A DNA stretch of 36,095 nt from Candidatus Lloydbacteria bacterium RIFCSPLOWO2_01_FULL_50_20 (GCA_001821435.1 MHLP01000004.1:1-36095), one strand, 5' to 3'; positions 1 through 8,960 are shown, counted from the first letter of the stretch. Notes: generated by a model not told the origin, from the sequence alone. Numbers and translations: made by a program.

Positions 1-68
1 TGGGACTGCGCTGGTTCGCCTATAACATGCTGGTGATTTAGGCGTACCTTGGTGACACGGGGTGTTTT

Positions 69-257
69 CTACAGAGCAAGATCGTCCCAGATGACTCGCG
101 CGTCACTTGAAAGTTCAGCATACTCCCCAGGATTTCTTTCGCCCTTACCGGCCTCATAACTCTTGAAGATACCACTGTGTGCCACAAACGGTAAGGTGAT
201 CTCTCTCGCGTGCGGATTGCGGACGGTTCTCAATTCGACCCACGGCTTCACTTGCAT
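69..257 (-). CDS. Small protein of unknown function (62 aa)
   Basis: A soluble, mixed-charge 62-residue protein with no signal peptide, membrane segment or cysteines. I recognise no family. It is called real because the ATG at 257 has a strong Shine-Dalgarno sequence, GAGGAG at 270-265, seven bases away. It runs divergently from scpA. It shares the strong-SD style of the other small unknown genes here (20440-20679 and 21466-22290), unlike the housekeeping genes, which mostly lack an SD. Confidence 0.6.
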   Translation of the reverse strand: MQVKPWVELRTVRNPHAREITLPFVAHSGIFKSYEAGKGERNPGEYAELSSDARVIWDDLAL

Positions 258-346
258 TTGGATTCTCCTCTGAATTTAGGTGAATACGCCTGTGAAAACA
301 TTATCATTTTATTTTATCTTTGTCAACCAATCCGCGCACTAAAGTT

Positions 347-355
347 TGCTATAAT
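347..355 (+). promoter_or_regulatory. Extended -10 promoter of scpA, leaderless geometry
   Basis: TGC followed by a perfect TATAAT (350-355) forms an extended -10 element. The scpA ATG at 362 is only six bases beyond it, so the predicted transcription start coincides with the A of the start codon. No good -35 hexamer is seen at 17 bp. A TTGTCA at 320-325 is 24 bp away, which is too far. Confidence 0.6.
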
Positions 356-361
356 AGAGCC

Positions 362-1159
362 ATGGAACAGCAAATTGGCGCCCCAACCATCGGGGAACAT
401 AAGGTGAATTATCACCTCAAAACCGAGCAATTCGAGGGGCCGCTTGACCTCTTGCTCACACTCATCGAAAAACGCAAGCTGTTCATCGGCGATTTTGCGC
501 TCGCGAAAGTTGCCGATGAATACATCGCCGAGATCCGCCGGTTTGAGGCATTTCCCATGAACGATGTGGCGAATTTTCTTCTTGTCGCCTCAACGTTGGT
601 GCTTATCAAATCAAAATCCATACTTCCGGAACTCCATCTCGATGCCGATGAAGAAAGCGATATCGATGATCTCAAGCGCCGGCTTGCGATGTACGAACTC
701 TTTCGCGGACTTGCACAGCATATTCGTACGAACTTCGGCAGGGAGATCATATTTGAGCGTAGCGGTCGGCCGGAGGTCATTCCCGTGTTCGCTCCAGAAA
801 AACACTGCTCATCGGCGAACATGGCGTCTGCGATGCGTGATGTCTTGGCTCAGCTTCCCAAGAAGATCGAGCTCCCCAAGGCAACGGTAAAAAAGATCGT
901 TTCGATCGAGGAAATGATGAGTCGGCTGACAACGAGGGTAAGTCAGGCGCTCAAAACCAGCTTCAGCCAATTTTCGCGGTATGAAAAAGGAAGGAGCGTT
1001 CGCAAGGAAGAACGCGTCGAGATCATCGTGTCGTTCCTTGCCATGCTTGAACTGGTGAAGCAGGGAGTCGTCCATGTCACTCAGCACGAAGATTTCGGCG
1101 ACATCGCGATCGAAACACATACGCTCGATACGCCGAAATACACCGAAAAACTCCTTTAA
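362..1159 (+). CDS. scpA: Segregation and condensation protein A
   Basis: ScpA is the kleisin subunit that bridges the SMC heads in the bacterial condensin complex and drives chromosome compaction and segregation. The protein has 265 residues, usual for the family. The N-terminal signature region reads FEGPLDLLLTLIEKRKL, followed by ..ANFLLVASTLVLIKSKSILP, both hallmarks of ScpA. The C-terminal part is a predicted winged helix that would bind the SMC cap. An in-frame TTG at 320 would add 14 residues, but the ATG at 362 fits the promoter and the family start. scpB follows 31 bp later. Confidence 0.93.
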   Translation: MEQQIGAPTIGEHKVNYHLKTEQFEGPLDLLLTLIEKRKLFIGDFALAKVADEYIAEIRRFEAFPMNDVANFLLVASTLVLIKSKSILPELHLDADEESDIDDLKRRLAMYELFRGLAQHIRTNFGREIIFERSGRPEVIPVFAPEKHCSSANMASAMRDVLAQLPKKIELPKATVKKIVSIEEMMSRLTTRVSQALKTSFSQFSRYEKGRSVRKEERVEIIVSFLAMLELVKQGVVHVTQHEDFGDIAIETHTLDTPKYTEKLL

Positions 1160-1177
1160 GAAAATCACTATTTACGT

Positions 1178-1183
1178 TACACT
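1178..1183 (+). promoter_or_regulatory. Possible -10 box of scpB
   Basis: TACACT lies seven bases before the scpB ATG at 1191, the same geometry as the TATAAT of scpA and ftsW. No convincing -35 is present. It would give scpB its own leaderless transcript in addition to read-through from scpA. Confidence 0.35.
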
Positions 1184-1190
1184 GCACACC

Positions 1191-1889
1191 ATGTCCATGG
1201 AACTCCCCAAATCACTTTCGGCGATACTCTTCTATCAGGCGGAACCGATGACCATCAAACGGCTTGCCGGCTTTCTGAAGCGTTCGGAAGGGGAGATCCG
1301 CGACGGGCTTCTGCTGCTTGAAGACGCTCTCCATGGAACGGGTATTCGCCTGATACGAAACGGCGATCAAGTCACGCTCGGCACCATGCCGGAGGCAAGC
1401 GCGCTTATCGAGACAATGACCAAAGAAGAGCTCTCGCGCGATCTTTCTAAGGCGTCTCTCGAAACGCTCGCCATCATACTCTATAAGGGTCCCGTGACGC
1501 GAAGCGAGATCGATTATGTGCGCGGCGTAAATTCCACATTCATCCTTCGCAATCTGCTCATCAGAGGCCTTATCGAAAGAGTTGATAATCCGGCCGACCA
1601 GCGGAGTTTTCTCTACAAGCCGACATTTCAGCTACTCGAGTATATGGGAGTGTCCCGCGTGGAAGACCTGCCGAAACACAGTGAGACCATAGCGGCACTG
1701 ACGCAATTTATCTCCACGAAGGAAGAAGAGGAGTATCGCCTTGAGCATGCCGAAGGCGTACCTGATGATACGGCGTCCGGCACAACGCCGGAAGAAGAAG
1801 CGGACGTGGAAGAAACCGATGAGGCGGGAGAAAATTTTGACGACGAAGAGCTTGAGGAACATCGCAAAAAAGATCAACTTGAAGTATGA
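1191..1889 (+). CDS. scpB: Segregation and condensation protein B
   Basis: ScpB dimers bind ScpA and complete the SMC-ScpAB condensin. The 232-residue product has two winged-helix regions. The stretch LSKASLETLAIILYKGPVT followed by RSEIDYVRGVNS is diagnostic of ScpB. The C-terminal 50 residues are a very acidic, probably disordered tail (EEEADVEETDEAGE..), a common addition in this family. ATG 1191 is chosen over an upstream in-frame codon at 1074 that would overlap scpA. Its TGA overlaps the next ATG (ATGA), so translation is probably coupled to the downstream carboxypeptidase. Confidence 0.92.
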   Translation: MSMELPKSLSAILFYQAEPMTIKRLAGFLKRSEGEIRDGLLLLEDALHGTGIRLIRNGDQVTLGTMPEASALIETMTKEELSRDLSKASLETLAIILYKGPVTRSEIDYVRGVNSTFILRNLLIRGLIERVDNPADQRSFLYKPTFQLLEYMGVSRVEDLPKHSETIAALTQFISTKEEEEYRLEHAEGVPDDTASGTTPEEEADVEETDEAGENFDDEELEEHRKKDQLEV

Positions 1890-2881
1890 ACATGCTCACG
1901 GCAAAACAGACCCAGCTTTTTCTTCTTGTGCTCATTCTCGGCTTTCTCGCCGGGCCGCGAGTGATCGAGGCGCTTCAGCGCTTCGGGTCTGACGCTCATA
2001 CGCTTGCGACCGTTGGAACCAGTGGCGAAAAGAGCGATCTCGCTTCCGGCGTAGAGTCCGTCGAAAAAGAAAACCCGTACAAAAAAATTTCACTCAGCGC
2101 AAAAAGCGCTTATGTATGGGATGTAAGCGAACATGAAAAACTTTTTGAACTGAACGGCGGACTGCGTCTTCCACTTGCCTCGGTGACCAAGATCATGACG
2201 GCGCATGTTGCGACCGAATCTCTTCCGATAGGAACGGAGATCATCATCACGCCCATGGATATTCTTGCCGACGGGGACACGGGCCTCGCTGTCGGTGAAC
2301 AGTGGACACTGGAAAAGCTCCTCCAATTCACGCTGGTCGCGTCATCGAACGACGGCGCGAGCGCGCTTGCAAGAACCGCCGGCGCCCGTCTTCCGGGCGG
2401 TACTACAACGGACCCGATACTCAATAAAAAACTTTTTGTCGAGCAAATGAACGATCGCGTGCGTCTCATCGGCCTCACGGGGACTTTTTTCCGGAATGAA
2501 AGCGGGCTGGATGTCAGCCCGTCGGAAAGCGGCGCGCACGGAACTGCCCGCGACATGGCCATGCTCTTTGATTATGTCTTCCGCAAACACCCGGGAATCT
2601 TCACCGGAACGCCGTATGCCAAACTCGATATACGCTCGGAAAGCGGCATCCTCCACCATGTCAATAATACCAATCAAGATGTCAGCGGTATTGCCGGGAT
2701 CATCGGTTCGAAAACCGGATATACCGATCTTGCCGGAGGAAATCTCGTGATCGTGGTCGATATTGGTGTTGACCACCCCATTGTTATCGCCGTCCTCGGC
2801 TCGACGCAAGAAAAGCGTTTCAGCGACGTGAAACAATTGATCGCCGCCACGACCGAGTTTATCATCAACGACGTTCCATGA
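1886..2881 (+). CDS. D-alanyl-D-alanine carboxypeptidase (penicillin-binding protein, S11 type)
   Basis: This serine peptidase removes the terminal D-Ala of peptidoglycan stem peptides outside the cell membrane. All three active-site motifs are present in the 331-residue protein: SVTK at residues 99-102, SSN at 153-155 and KTG at 276-278. An N-terminal hydrophobic segment (about 10-23) acts as signal or anchor. The usual C-terminal PBP5-type domain with amphipathic anchor seems missing, since the protein ends soon after the catalytic domain. It overlaps scpB upstream and mraY downstream by ATGA, so it is in a tightly coupled wall-synthesis operon. Confidence 0.9.
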   Translation: MNMLTAKQTQLFLLVLILGFLAGPRVIEALQRFGSDAHTLATVGTSGEKSDLASGVESVEKENPYKKISLSAKSAYVWDVSEHEKLFELNGGLRLPLASVTKIMTAHVATESLPIGTEIIITPMDILADGDTGLAVGEQWTLEKLLQFTLVASSNDGASALARTAGARLPGGTTTDPILNKKLFVEQMNDRVRLIGLTGTFFRNESGLDVSPSESGAHGTARDMAMLFDYVFRKHPGIFTGTPYAKLDIRSESGILHHVNNTNQDVSGIAGIIGSKTGYTDLAGGNLVIVVDIGVDHPIVIAVLGSTQEKRFSDVKQLIAATTEFIINDVP

Positions 2882-3933
2882 TCACTGATGTCATAAAGAT
2901 CCTTGCGCCTTCCGCCATCGCCTTTGTCGTCGGTATCGCGATCGCTCCTTTCGTTGCATCATTCCTTTATAAACATAAATTATGGAAAAAAACGAGTGTC
3001 GTCCATGCGATCGACGGGAGAACGGCCGCCATTTCGAGCAAGCTCCACAATGACGAAGAACGCCGTACGCCGCGCATGGGCGGTGTCATCGTGTGGGGAA
3101 GCGTACTTATCACTATCGGCATACTCTGGACACTTTCGCTTTTCTTCCCGAGTCAGATAACGGGAAAACTGAATTTCCTTTCGCGCAATCAGACATGGCT
3201 TCCGGTCTTCGTGCTCATCGCCGGTGCGCTCTGCGGACTGCTTGATGACTATATGGTATGCAGGGATACGGGAAAATACCGGGGCGGCGGGCTTTCGCTC
3301 GCGACGCGCCTGACTTTTGTTTTTTTACTCGGCGCGCTCGGTGCATGGTGGTTCTATTGGAAACTAGGCATGGATTCCGTTCATATCCCGTTCTTGGGCG
3401 ACCTCTCTCTCGGCCTCTTTTTTATTCCATTCTTTATCCTGTTCACGATAGGAATGTATTCCGGCGGGATCATTGACGGTATCGACGGACTGTCGGGCGG
3501 GGTATTCGCCGCGATCTATGTTGCCTACACGGTCATCGCTTTTGCGGGCGGACAGATCGATCTTGCCGCGTATACATCGGTCGTTGTGGGAGGACTGCTC
3601 GCGTTCCTTTGGTTCAATATCCCCCCCGCACGGTTCTTCAATTCGGAAACAGGGACAATGGCGCTTACGACGTCGCTTGTCGTTGTCATTTTTTTGACCA
3701 AAGCGGTCATACCGTCGCTCATCATCGCGCTCCTCCTCATCATTACGAGTGCTTCAAGCCTGATCCAGGTCCTTTCGAAAAAATATCGCGGCGGGAAAAA
3801 GGTCTTTCTGGTCGCTCCGCTCCATAATCATCTGCAGGCGAAAGGATGGCCGCCGTATAAGGTGACGATGCGTTATTGGGTGGTTTCCATGATCCTTGCG
3901 GTCATCGGGGTTATTGTGGCCTTGGTCGGATAA
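2878..3933 (+). CDS. mraY: Phospho-N-acetylmuramoyl-pentapeptide-transferase, divergent MraY
   Basis: MraY makes lipid I by moving phospho-MurNAc-pentapeptide to undecaprenyl phosphate in the membrane. The 351-residue protein has about ten membrane segments. Family landmarks are recognisable but altered. The DD pair is at 123-124, but the usual DDxxK lysine is Val (DDYMV). The NxxDGLDGL region reads GGIIDGIDGLSGG. The FMGDTGS loop reads FFNSETGTM, with Glu257 where the family has Asp. The histidine motif is PLHNH at 314-318. Position between a D,D-carboxypeptidase and ftsW/murG supports MraY over a WecA-like enzyme, although the latter cannot be excluded from sequence alone. Confidence 0.82.
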   Translation: MITDVIKILAPSAIAFVVGIAIAPFVASFLYKHKLWKKTSVVHAIDGRTAAISSKLHNDEERRTPRMGGVIVWGSVLITIGILWTLSLFFPSQITGKLNFLSRNQTWLPVFVLIAGALCGLLDDYMVCRDTGKYRGGGLSLATRLTFVFLLGALGAWWFYWKLGMDSVHIPFLGDLSLGLFFIPFFILFTIGMYSGGIIDGIDGLSGGVFAAIYVAYTVIAFAGGQIDLAAYTSVVVGGLLAFLWFNIPPARFFNSETGTMALTTSLVVVIFLTKAVIPSLIIALLLIITSASSLIQVLSKKYRGGKKVFLVAPLHNHLQAKGWPPYKVTMRYWVVSMILAVIGVIVALVG

Positions 3934-4007
3934 GCGAGAAAGAAATATCTATAATATTTCCCTCAACGAAGCCGTTTATCAACACCCACACGAACAATGA
4001 AAGGGGA

Positions 4008-4013
4008 TATAAT
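4008..4013 (+). promoter_or_regulatory. -10 box of ftsW, leaderless geometry
   Basis: A perfect TATAAT lies seven bases before the ATG at 4021, inside the 87-bp gap after mraY. The predicted transcription start is at or one base before the start codon. It separates an ftsW-murG-gltX unit from the upstream scpA-mraY unit. No good -35 hexamer is visible. Confidence 0.55.
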
Positions 4014-4020
4014 GAAATGA

Positions 4021-5118
4021 ATGGACCGTAGCAACAATGTCGACCGGCTCTTTCTTGGTATTGTGATCGCGCTCCTCGTCGCCGGTTTTTTCATTTTTAT
4101 TTCCGCCGCATTGGGATCACTGACGCGCGGCAGCGCTATATTCAATGGTCTCGTTTTGGGACAGCTGGGTTACGGTTTTCTCGGCGGAGGGATCATGATG
4201 TACATCACTTCGCGCATTAAATATACATTCTGGCGCAAATACGCATTCTGGATACTGCTTGTAACGATCGGACTTGCGTTGCTTGTTTTTGTCCCGGGGA
4301 TCGGTGTCGAATACGGGGGAGCGAAACGCTGGGTCTATGTCGGATTCTCCACTTTCCAGCCCGGTGAATTGCTGAAATTCGGATTGGTGGTCTATCTCGC
4401 CGCATGGCTTTCGCTTTTTCACCGCCGAATACATAAAGCGTATTTCGGCGTATTACCGCTCACGGTTTTTTTTGTTCTTGCCGCCGGTCTCTTGTTGGCA
4501 CAGCCGGATTTCGGAACGTTCGCTATCGCGGTGGCCGCGGGAATCGCTATGTTCATTACGGCGGGTGCCAGCATGCGCGATCTGTTGATACTCTTCATCG
4601 TCGTGCTTCTTGCATTCGGCGTGATGGCCGCGACCAAACCCTACTTTCTCGACCGGATCACGACATTTCTCAAACATGACGATTTTCAGGGCTCAGGTTA
4701 TCAGCTGAAGCAAGCCCTGATCGCGGTCGGATCCGGCGGACTTCTGGGAAACGGCTTCGGACAAAGTGTCCAAAAGTTCAACTATCTCCCCGAAGCATAC
4801 GGCGATTCGATCTTTGCGATTGCCGCGGAAGAATTCGGTTTTATCGGCACAACGCTTTTGATCGTGCTCTACCTTTTGTTTGCGCTCCGGGGCTTATGGA
4901 TCGGTGCTCACGCGCCCGATATGTTCAGTGGACTCTTGGCGGTGGGACTTGTTATACTCATCACAGCACAATCTTTCATCAATATCAGTTCAATGCTCAA
5001 TCTCGCGCCCCTTACCGGTGTTCCACTGGTCTTTGTGAGCCACGGAGGGACAGCGTTACTGGTTGCTATGGCTGAAGTCGGGATCGTGCTGAATATTTCA
5101 CGTCATCGGCGCCTATGA
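4021..5118 (+). CDS. ftsW: SEDS peptidoglycan glycosyltransferase FtsW (or RodA)
   Basis: SEDS proteins polymerise lipid II into glycan strands together with a class B PBP. The 365-residue protein has about ten membrane helices. It carries the conserved region FNYLPEAYGDSIFAIAAEE, which contains the catalytic acidic site, and a QPDFGT motif in the middle. The end (PLTGVPLVFVSHGGTALL) is also typical. The position directly before murG argues for the divisome paralogue FtsW; sequence alone does not separate it from RodA. Its stop overlaps the murG start (ATGA). Confidence 0.88.
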   Translation: MDRSNNVDRLFLGIVIALLVAGFFIFISAALGSLTRGSAIFNGLVLGQLGYGFLGGGIMMYITSRIKYTFWRKYAFWILLVTIGLALLVFVPGIGVEYGGAKRWVYVGFSTFQPGELLKFGLVVYLAAWLSLFHRRIHKAYFGVLPLTVFFVLAAGLLLAQPDFGTFAIAVAAGIAMFITAGASMRDLLILFIVVLLAFGVMAATKPYFLDRITTFLKHDDFQGSGYQLKQALIAVGSGGLLGNGFGQSVQKFNYLPEAYGDSIFAIAAEEFGFIGTTLLIVLYLLFALRGLWIGAHAPDMFSGLLAVGLVILITAQSFINISSMLNLAPLTGVPLVFVSHGGTALLVAMAEVGIVLNISRHRRL

Positions 5119-6257
5119 ACACAAGAACAATGAAAATAGTTTTCGCGGGGGGCGGGACAGGCGGACATTTTTATCCGATCATCGCCATTGCGGAAAAAGT
5201 CGTGGAGGTCGCCGAGCAAGAACATCTTGCCGGACTGAAACTGTATTATGCCTCCAATGATCCCTACAATAAGGATCTTCTTGCGCTCTTGCGGATCGCT
5301 TTTATGCCGGTTCCCGCAGGAAAATGGCGTCCGTATTTTTCTCTCCGGAATTTTATTGATGTGCTGAAAACATTCTACGGCTGTCTGGTCGCGCTTGTAG
5401 AGCTGGCGATCATTTATCCCGATGTCGTTTTTGGAAAAGGGGGTTACGCCAGCTTTCCCTCATTGTTTGCGGCGCGCATTCTGCGTATTCCGGTGGTCAT
5501 TCATGAATCGGACATCGTACCTGGCAAAGTGAACAAATGGATAGGAAATTATGCAATGCGCATAGCGCTTTCGTATCCGGAGGCGGAAAAATATTTTTTG
5601 CACAAGGACCGCATCGCACAGACCGGTCAGCCGATACGAAAAAAACTTCTGGAGATCCCCGCCGATGATCCATACGGGACGCTTACCCTCGAGCGGGGTA
5701 TTCCGGTCATTCTTGTCGTCGGAGGGTCGCAGGGGGCCGGGAAGATCAATGAGCATCTGATCGATATCATGCCGCGTCTTGTGCAGCATTATCAGGTAGT
5801 CCACCAGACTGGTGAAACCAATTTTGCGTGGATGAAGAAACGAGCGGAAGGCGCTCTTGCCGGCAACGCACATACGGGCCGATATCATCCTTTTGCCTAC
5901 CTTGATTCTCAGAATCTTGCTCTTGCTGCCAAAGCATCTACGCTCGTAATATCACGAGCCGGATCCGGGATCTTTGAGATCGCGATCTGGGGCAAACCGT
6001 CGATCCTTATCCCGCTCCCGCTCGCGCACGATGATCATCAGCGTGAAAATGCCTATAGTTACGCGCGCACGGGCGCCGCTATCGTCATCGAAGAGCAGAA
6101 CCTGAAATCCGAACTCTTTTTTTCTGTTATCACCGCGATCATGAACGATCAGGCCAAGCGAGAGGCAATGGAAGCGGGTGCGAGGTCTTTCGCCAAAAGC
6201 GATGCTGCGGAAAAAATAGCCCGCGTACTGCTTTCGATTATCACGAGACACATCTAA
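5115..6257 (+). CDS. murG: UDP-GlcNAc:lipid I N-acetylglucosaminyltransferase
   Basis: MurG adds GlcNAc to lipid I at the inner membrane face, giving lipid II. The 380-residue GT-B enzyme shows the N-terminal GGGTGGHFYPIIAIAE loop and a linker motif GGSQGAGKINE. The C-terminal donor-binding stretch is SRAGSGIFEIAIWGKPSILI, followed by PLPLAHDDHQRENA. The ATG at 5115 overlaps the ftsW stop; an ATG five codons later (5130) starts immediately before the conserved strand and is also possible. murD, usually between mraY and ftsW, is absent from this cluster. Confidence 0.94.
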   Translation: MNTRTMKIVFAGGGTGGHFYPIIAIAEKVVEVAEQEHLAGLKLYYASNDPYNKDLLALLRIAFMPVPAGKWRPYFSLRNFIDVLKTFYGCLVALVELAIIYPDVVFGKGGYASFPSLFAARILRIPVVIHESDIVPGKVNKWIGNYAMRIALSYPEAEKYFLHKDRIAQTGQPIRKKLLEIPADDPYGTLTLERGIPVILVVGGSQGAGKINEHLIDIMPRLVQHYQVVHQTGETNFAWMKKRAEGALAGNAHTGRYHPFAYLDSQNLALAAKASTLVISRAGSGIFEIAIWGKPSILIPLPLAHDDHQRENAYSYARTGAAIVIEEQNLKSELFFSVITAIMNDQAKREAMEAGARSFAKSDAAEKIARVLLSIITRHI

Positions 6258-6265
6258 ACGCCTTT

Positions 6266-7639
6266 ATGCCCGATCGACGCGCACAGACAGCCGGTGCAGT
6301 GATAACCCGTTTCGCGCCTTCGCCAACAGGACCTTTTCAGGTGGGTGGCGTGCGTTCCGCGCTTTTTAATTATCTCTACGCTCGCCAGCATAAGGGGAAA
6401 TATATTCTCCGTTGCGAGGATACCGATCCAGTCAGGTCAAAAAAGGAATATGAAGACTATTTCCTTGAAGTATTCGCATGGCTCGGCCTTGAACATGATG
6501 AATATTGTCGCCAGTCGGAACGCGGCCTACTCTACGGAACATATCTGAACGATCTGCTTTCTGCAGGAAAAGCGTACATTTCGAAAGAAGAACCGAAAAA
6601 AGAAGGGGAGCGCGCCGAAGTCGTTCGTTTTAAAAATCCCAACAAGGTCGTGAGTTTCCATGACGAGATACTCGGCGATATTTCCGTCGATACGACAGAC
6701 CTTGGGGATTTCGTCATCGCGCGTGATATGCAAAGCCCGCTCTATCACTTTACGGTCGTCGTTGATGATTTTGAGATGGGTATTACCCATGTGATCCGCG
6801 GCAAAGAGCACGTGGCAAATACCCCGAGACAGATACTTATTCAGGAGGCGATCGGAGCAACAAGGCCGATCTACGCGCATCTACCGCTTATTCTTTCTCA
6901 AGACAGGAAGAAACTTTCCAAACGAGACCCCAATGTCACGCCGGCTTTAACGTACCGCGATAACGGCTATCTCCCCGAAGCGCTGCTCAACTTCATGGCG
7001 CTCACTGGATGGAACCCCGGAGGAGAACAGGAAGTGTTTACAAAAGAAGAACTGATAAAACTCTTTTCACTGGAACGCGTTCAGCGCTCGGACGGTATTT
7101 TCAATTCCGAAAAACTCGAGTGGCTGAACAAAGAGCATATCAGACGGCTTTCCAAAGAGAAGCTTACCGCGCACATCGAGACTCATCTTCCTTCCGGCAC
7201 GAAAGATCTTCCCGGATATTCCCGGGAAATGCTCTCGCGCATCGTTCCCGTCATCGCGGAGCGCATCACGCATTTCGGTGAGGTCACGCTCATGGCAAAT
7301 GACGGCGAGCTCGACTTTTATTTTAAAGCACCAGTCTACCCTAAAGAAAAACTCTTCTGGAAAGAAGACCGGGATGCCGTAAAACTCCTCAATCGCCTCA
7401 ATGTGGTAGCGGATCTCATCGGGAGAATTCATGATGCTGAATTTACCCAGGAACAAATTAAAAGCGCTGTCTGGGATTACGCGGAGACTGAGGGCAGGGG
7501 ACAGGTGCTCTGGCCGATGCGCTATGCCCTTTCCGGAAAAGACAGGTCACCGGACCCTTTCCAGCTTGCGGCGATCTTGGAAAAAAAAGAAACACTTGAA
7601 CGACTGAAAAACGCGGCCGCTATTATCGGAAAGGGTTAA
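6266..7639 (+). CDS. gltX: Glutamate--tRNA ligase with altered HIGH motif
   Basis: This class I synthetase charges tRNA-Glu, and in organisms without GlnRS also tRNA-Gln for amidation by GatCAB. The 457-residue protein has the Rossmann start FAPSPTGPFQVGGVRSALFN and the KMSKS equivalent KKLSKR (about 216-221). Between them is the Glu-binding region RCEDTDPVRSK. The HIGH-type motif, normally HIGG or HVGG, reads QVGG (Q25), so the conserved first His is replaced by Gln. The C-terminal anticodon-binding helical domain is complete. It starts eight bases after murG and has no visible SD. Confidence 0.92.
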   Translation: MPDRRAQTAGAVITRFAPSPTGPFQVGGVRSALFNYLYARQHKGKYILRCEDTDPVRSKKEYEDYFLEVFAWLGLEHDEYCRQSERGLLYGTYLNDLLSAGKAYISKEEPKKEGERAEVVRFKNPNKVVSFHDEILGDISVDTTDLGDFVIARDMQSPLYHFTVVVDDFEMGITHVIRGKEHVANTPRQILIQEAIGATRPIYAHLPLILSQDRKKLSKRDPNVTPALTYRDNGYLPEALLNFMALTGWNPGGEQEVFTKEELIKLFSLERVQRSDGIFNSEKLEWLNKEHIRRLSKEKLTAHIETHLPSGTKDLPGYSREMLSRIVPVIAERITHFGEVTLMANDGELDFYFKAPVYPKEKLFWKEDRDAVKLLNRLNVVADLIGRIHDAEFTQEQIKSAVWDYAETEGRGQVLWPMRYALSGKDRSPDPFQLAAILEKKETLERLKNAAAIIGKG

Positions 7640-7649
7640 CTATCAAAAA

Positions 7650-8960
7650 ATGTCCCACCCAGTTCCGAGATCCGTATCATTCTCAACCATCATAGCGGCA
7701 GGGGCCATGCTTGCGGTTCTTTCCGTGCTTCTTTTTTGGAACGGACCGACCGTGACCGCGCAAACGTCACGCGTGGATGAGCTCAAGCAAAGTATTTCAG
7801 ACAATCAGAGCGAGATAGAGCGGCTTGAGGCTGAGATCGCCGACTATAAGATGCGGCTGAATAATCTCGGCACGCAGAAAAAAACGCTTCAGAACGCCAT
7901 CCAGACGCTGGACCTCACGCGTGCCAAACTTTCCAAAGACATTGAACTGACACAGGCGAAGATCGTGCGGACGAATAGCAACATCGCGCAAGTGAGCGGA
8001 AATATTTCGCAGAAGAATTTTCAGATAGAAAAAAATAAAACGGCGGTAGGGAACACGCTGAAGCAGATCAATGAAATGGATTCCGTCGGACTCCTCGAGA
8101 TCACGCTGGGAAGCGAAAGCTTATCCGATTTTCTCATGGAGATCGATGATCTCGCGCGCCTGCAGGCATCGCTCAGTGAAAACATCAAAAGTCTTGTCCG
8201 GCTCACCTCCGAGCTCAATGAGCAAAAGACCGCATATCAAAAAAATCAGCAGGAACTCCTCGCGCTGAAATCGCAATTAGCCGACCAAAAAGCGGTAGCC
8301 GACAGCCAGCGTCGACAGCAGTCAACGCTGCTGACGCAGACGAAAAGCAAAGAATCAAACTTCGCGAAACTGCTTACCGAGAAAGAAGCAAGGAAAAAAC
8401 TCGCAGAGAGTGAGATCGCGAATTTTGAGGCGCAGTTAAAGGCGGAGATCGATCGCAGAAGTTTTCCGCCACCCGGTACCAAAGTGCTCGCATATCCGCT
8501 TGATGACGTTTTCGTCACGCAAAAATTCGGCAGGACGGTAGACTCGGTGCGGCTTTATGTTTCAGGAACGCACAATGGAATGGATTTTCGCGCCACACCA
8601 GGCACACCGATCAAAGCTTCCGCAGCCGGCACAGTCGTGGGTACCGGAGATACCGACCTGGCCTGCCGGGGCGCGTCATATGGAAAATGGGTCCTTATAA
8701 GGCACCAGAACGGTCTTTCGACGTTATACGCCCATTTAGACCTCATAAAGGCTTCCAAGGGCCAGCAAGTGAGCGCTGGTGAGATCATCGGCTATAGCGG
8801 AAGCACCGGATATGCTACCGGACCGCATCTCCATTTCACCGTATACGTGGCGAGCGCCGTAGAGATAGTGAACTTGCCTAGCAAATCGTGCCCGGGGGCA
8901 GTATTCAACATGCCCGTTGCGCCGTCGCAAGGATATCTCGACCCGTTGGATTATCTATAG
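7650..8960 (+). CDS. Secreted M23 peptidoglycan endopeptidase with coiled coil (EnvC-like)
   Basis: The protein has an N-terminal signal or anchor (hydrophobic stretch about 12-29), then about 220 residues of heptad-rich coiled coil, then a LytM/M23 zinc metallopeptidase domain. The zinc-site motifs are complete: HNGMD (H308, D312) and HLH (H393-H395), with another conserved His in YAHLD at 362. This suggests an active enzyme, unlike EnvC-type activators with degenerate sites. The coiled coil resembles divisome-linked EnvC/PcsB proteins, fitting the adjacent ftsW-murG genes. It begins ten bases after gltX. An AAAGGG lies too far upstream to be a good SD. Confidence 0.88.
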   Translation: MSHPVPRSVSFSTIIAAGAMLAVLSVLLFWNGPTVTAQTSRVDELKQSISDNQSEIERLEAEIADYKMRLNNLGTQKKTLQNAIQTLDLTRAKLSKDIELTQAKIVRTNSNIAQVSGNISQKNFQIEKNKTAVGNTLKQINEMDSVGLLEITLGSESLSDFLMEIDDLARLQASLSENIKSLVRLTSELNEQKTAYQKNQQELLALKSQLADQKAVADSQRRQQSTLLTQTKSKESNFAKLLTEKEARKKLAESEIANFEAQLKAEIDRRSFPPPGTKVLAYPLDDVFVTQKFGRTVDSVRLYVSGTHNGMDFRATPGTPIKASAAGTVVGTGDTDLACRGASYGKWVLIRHQNGLSTLYAHLDLIKASKGQQVSAGEIIGYSGSTGYATGPHLHFTVYVASAVEIVNLPSKSCPGAVFNMPVAPSQGYLDPLDYL

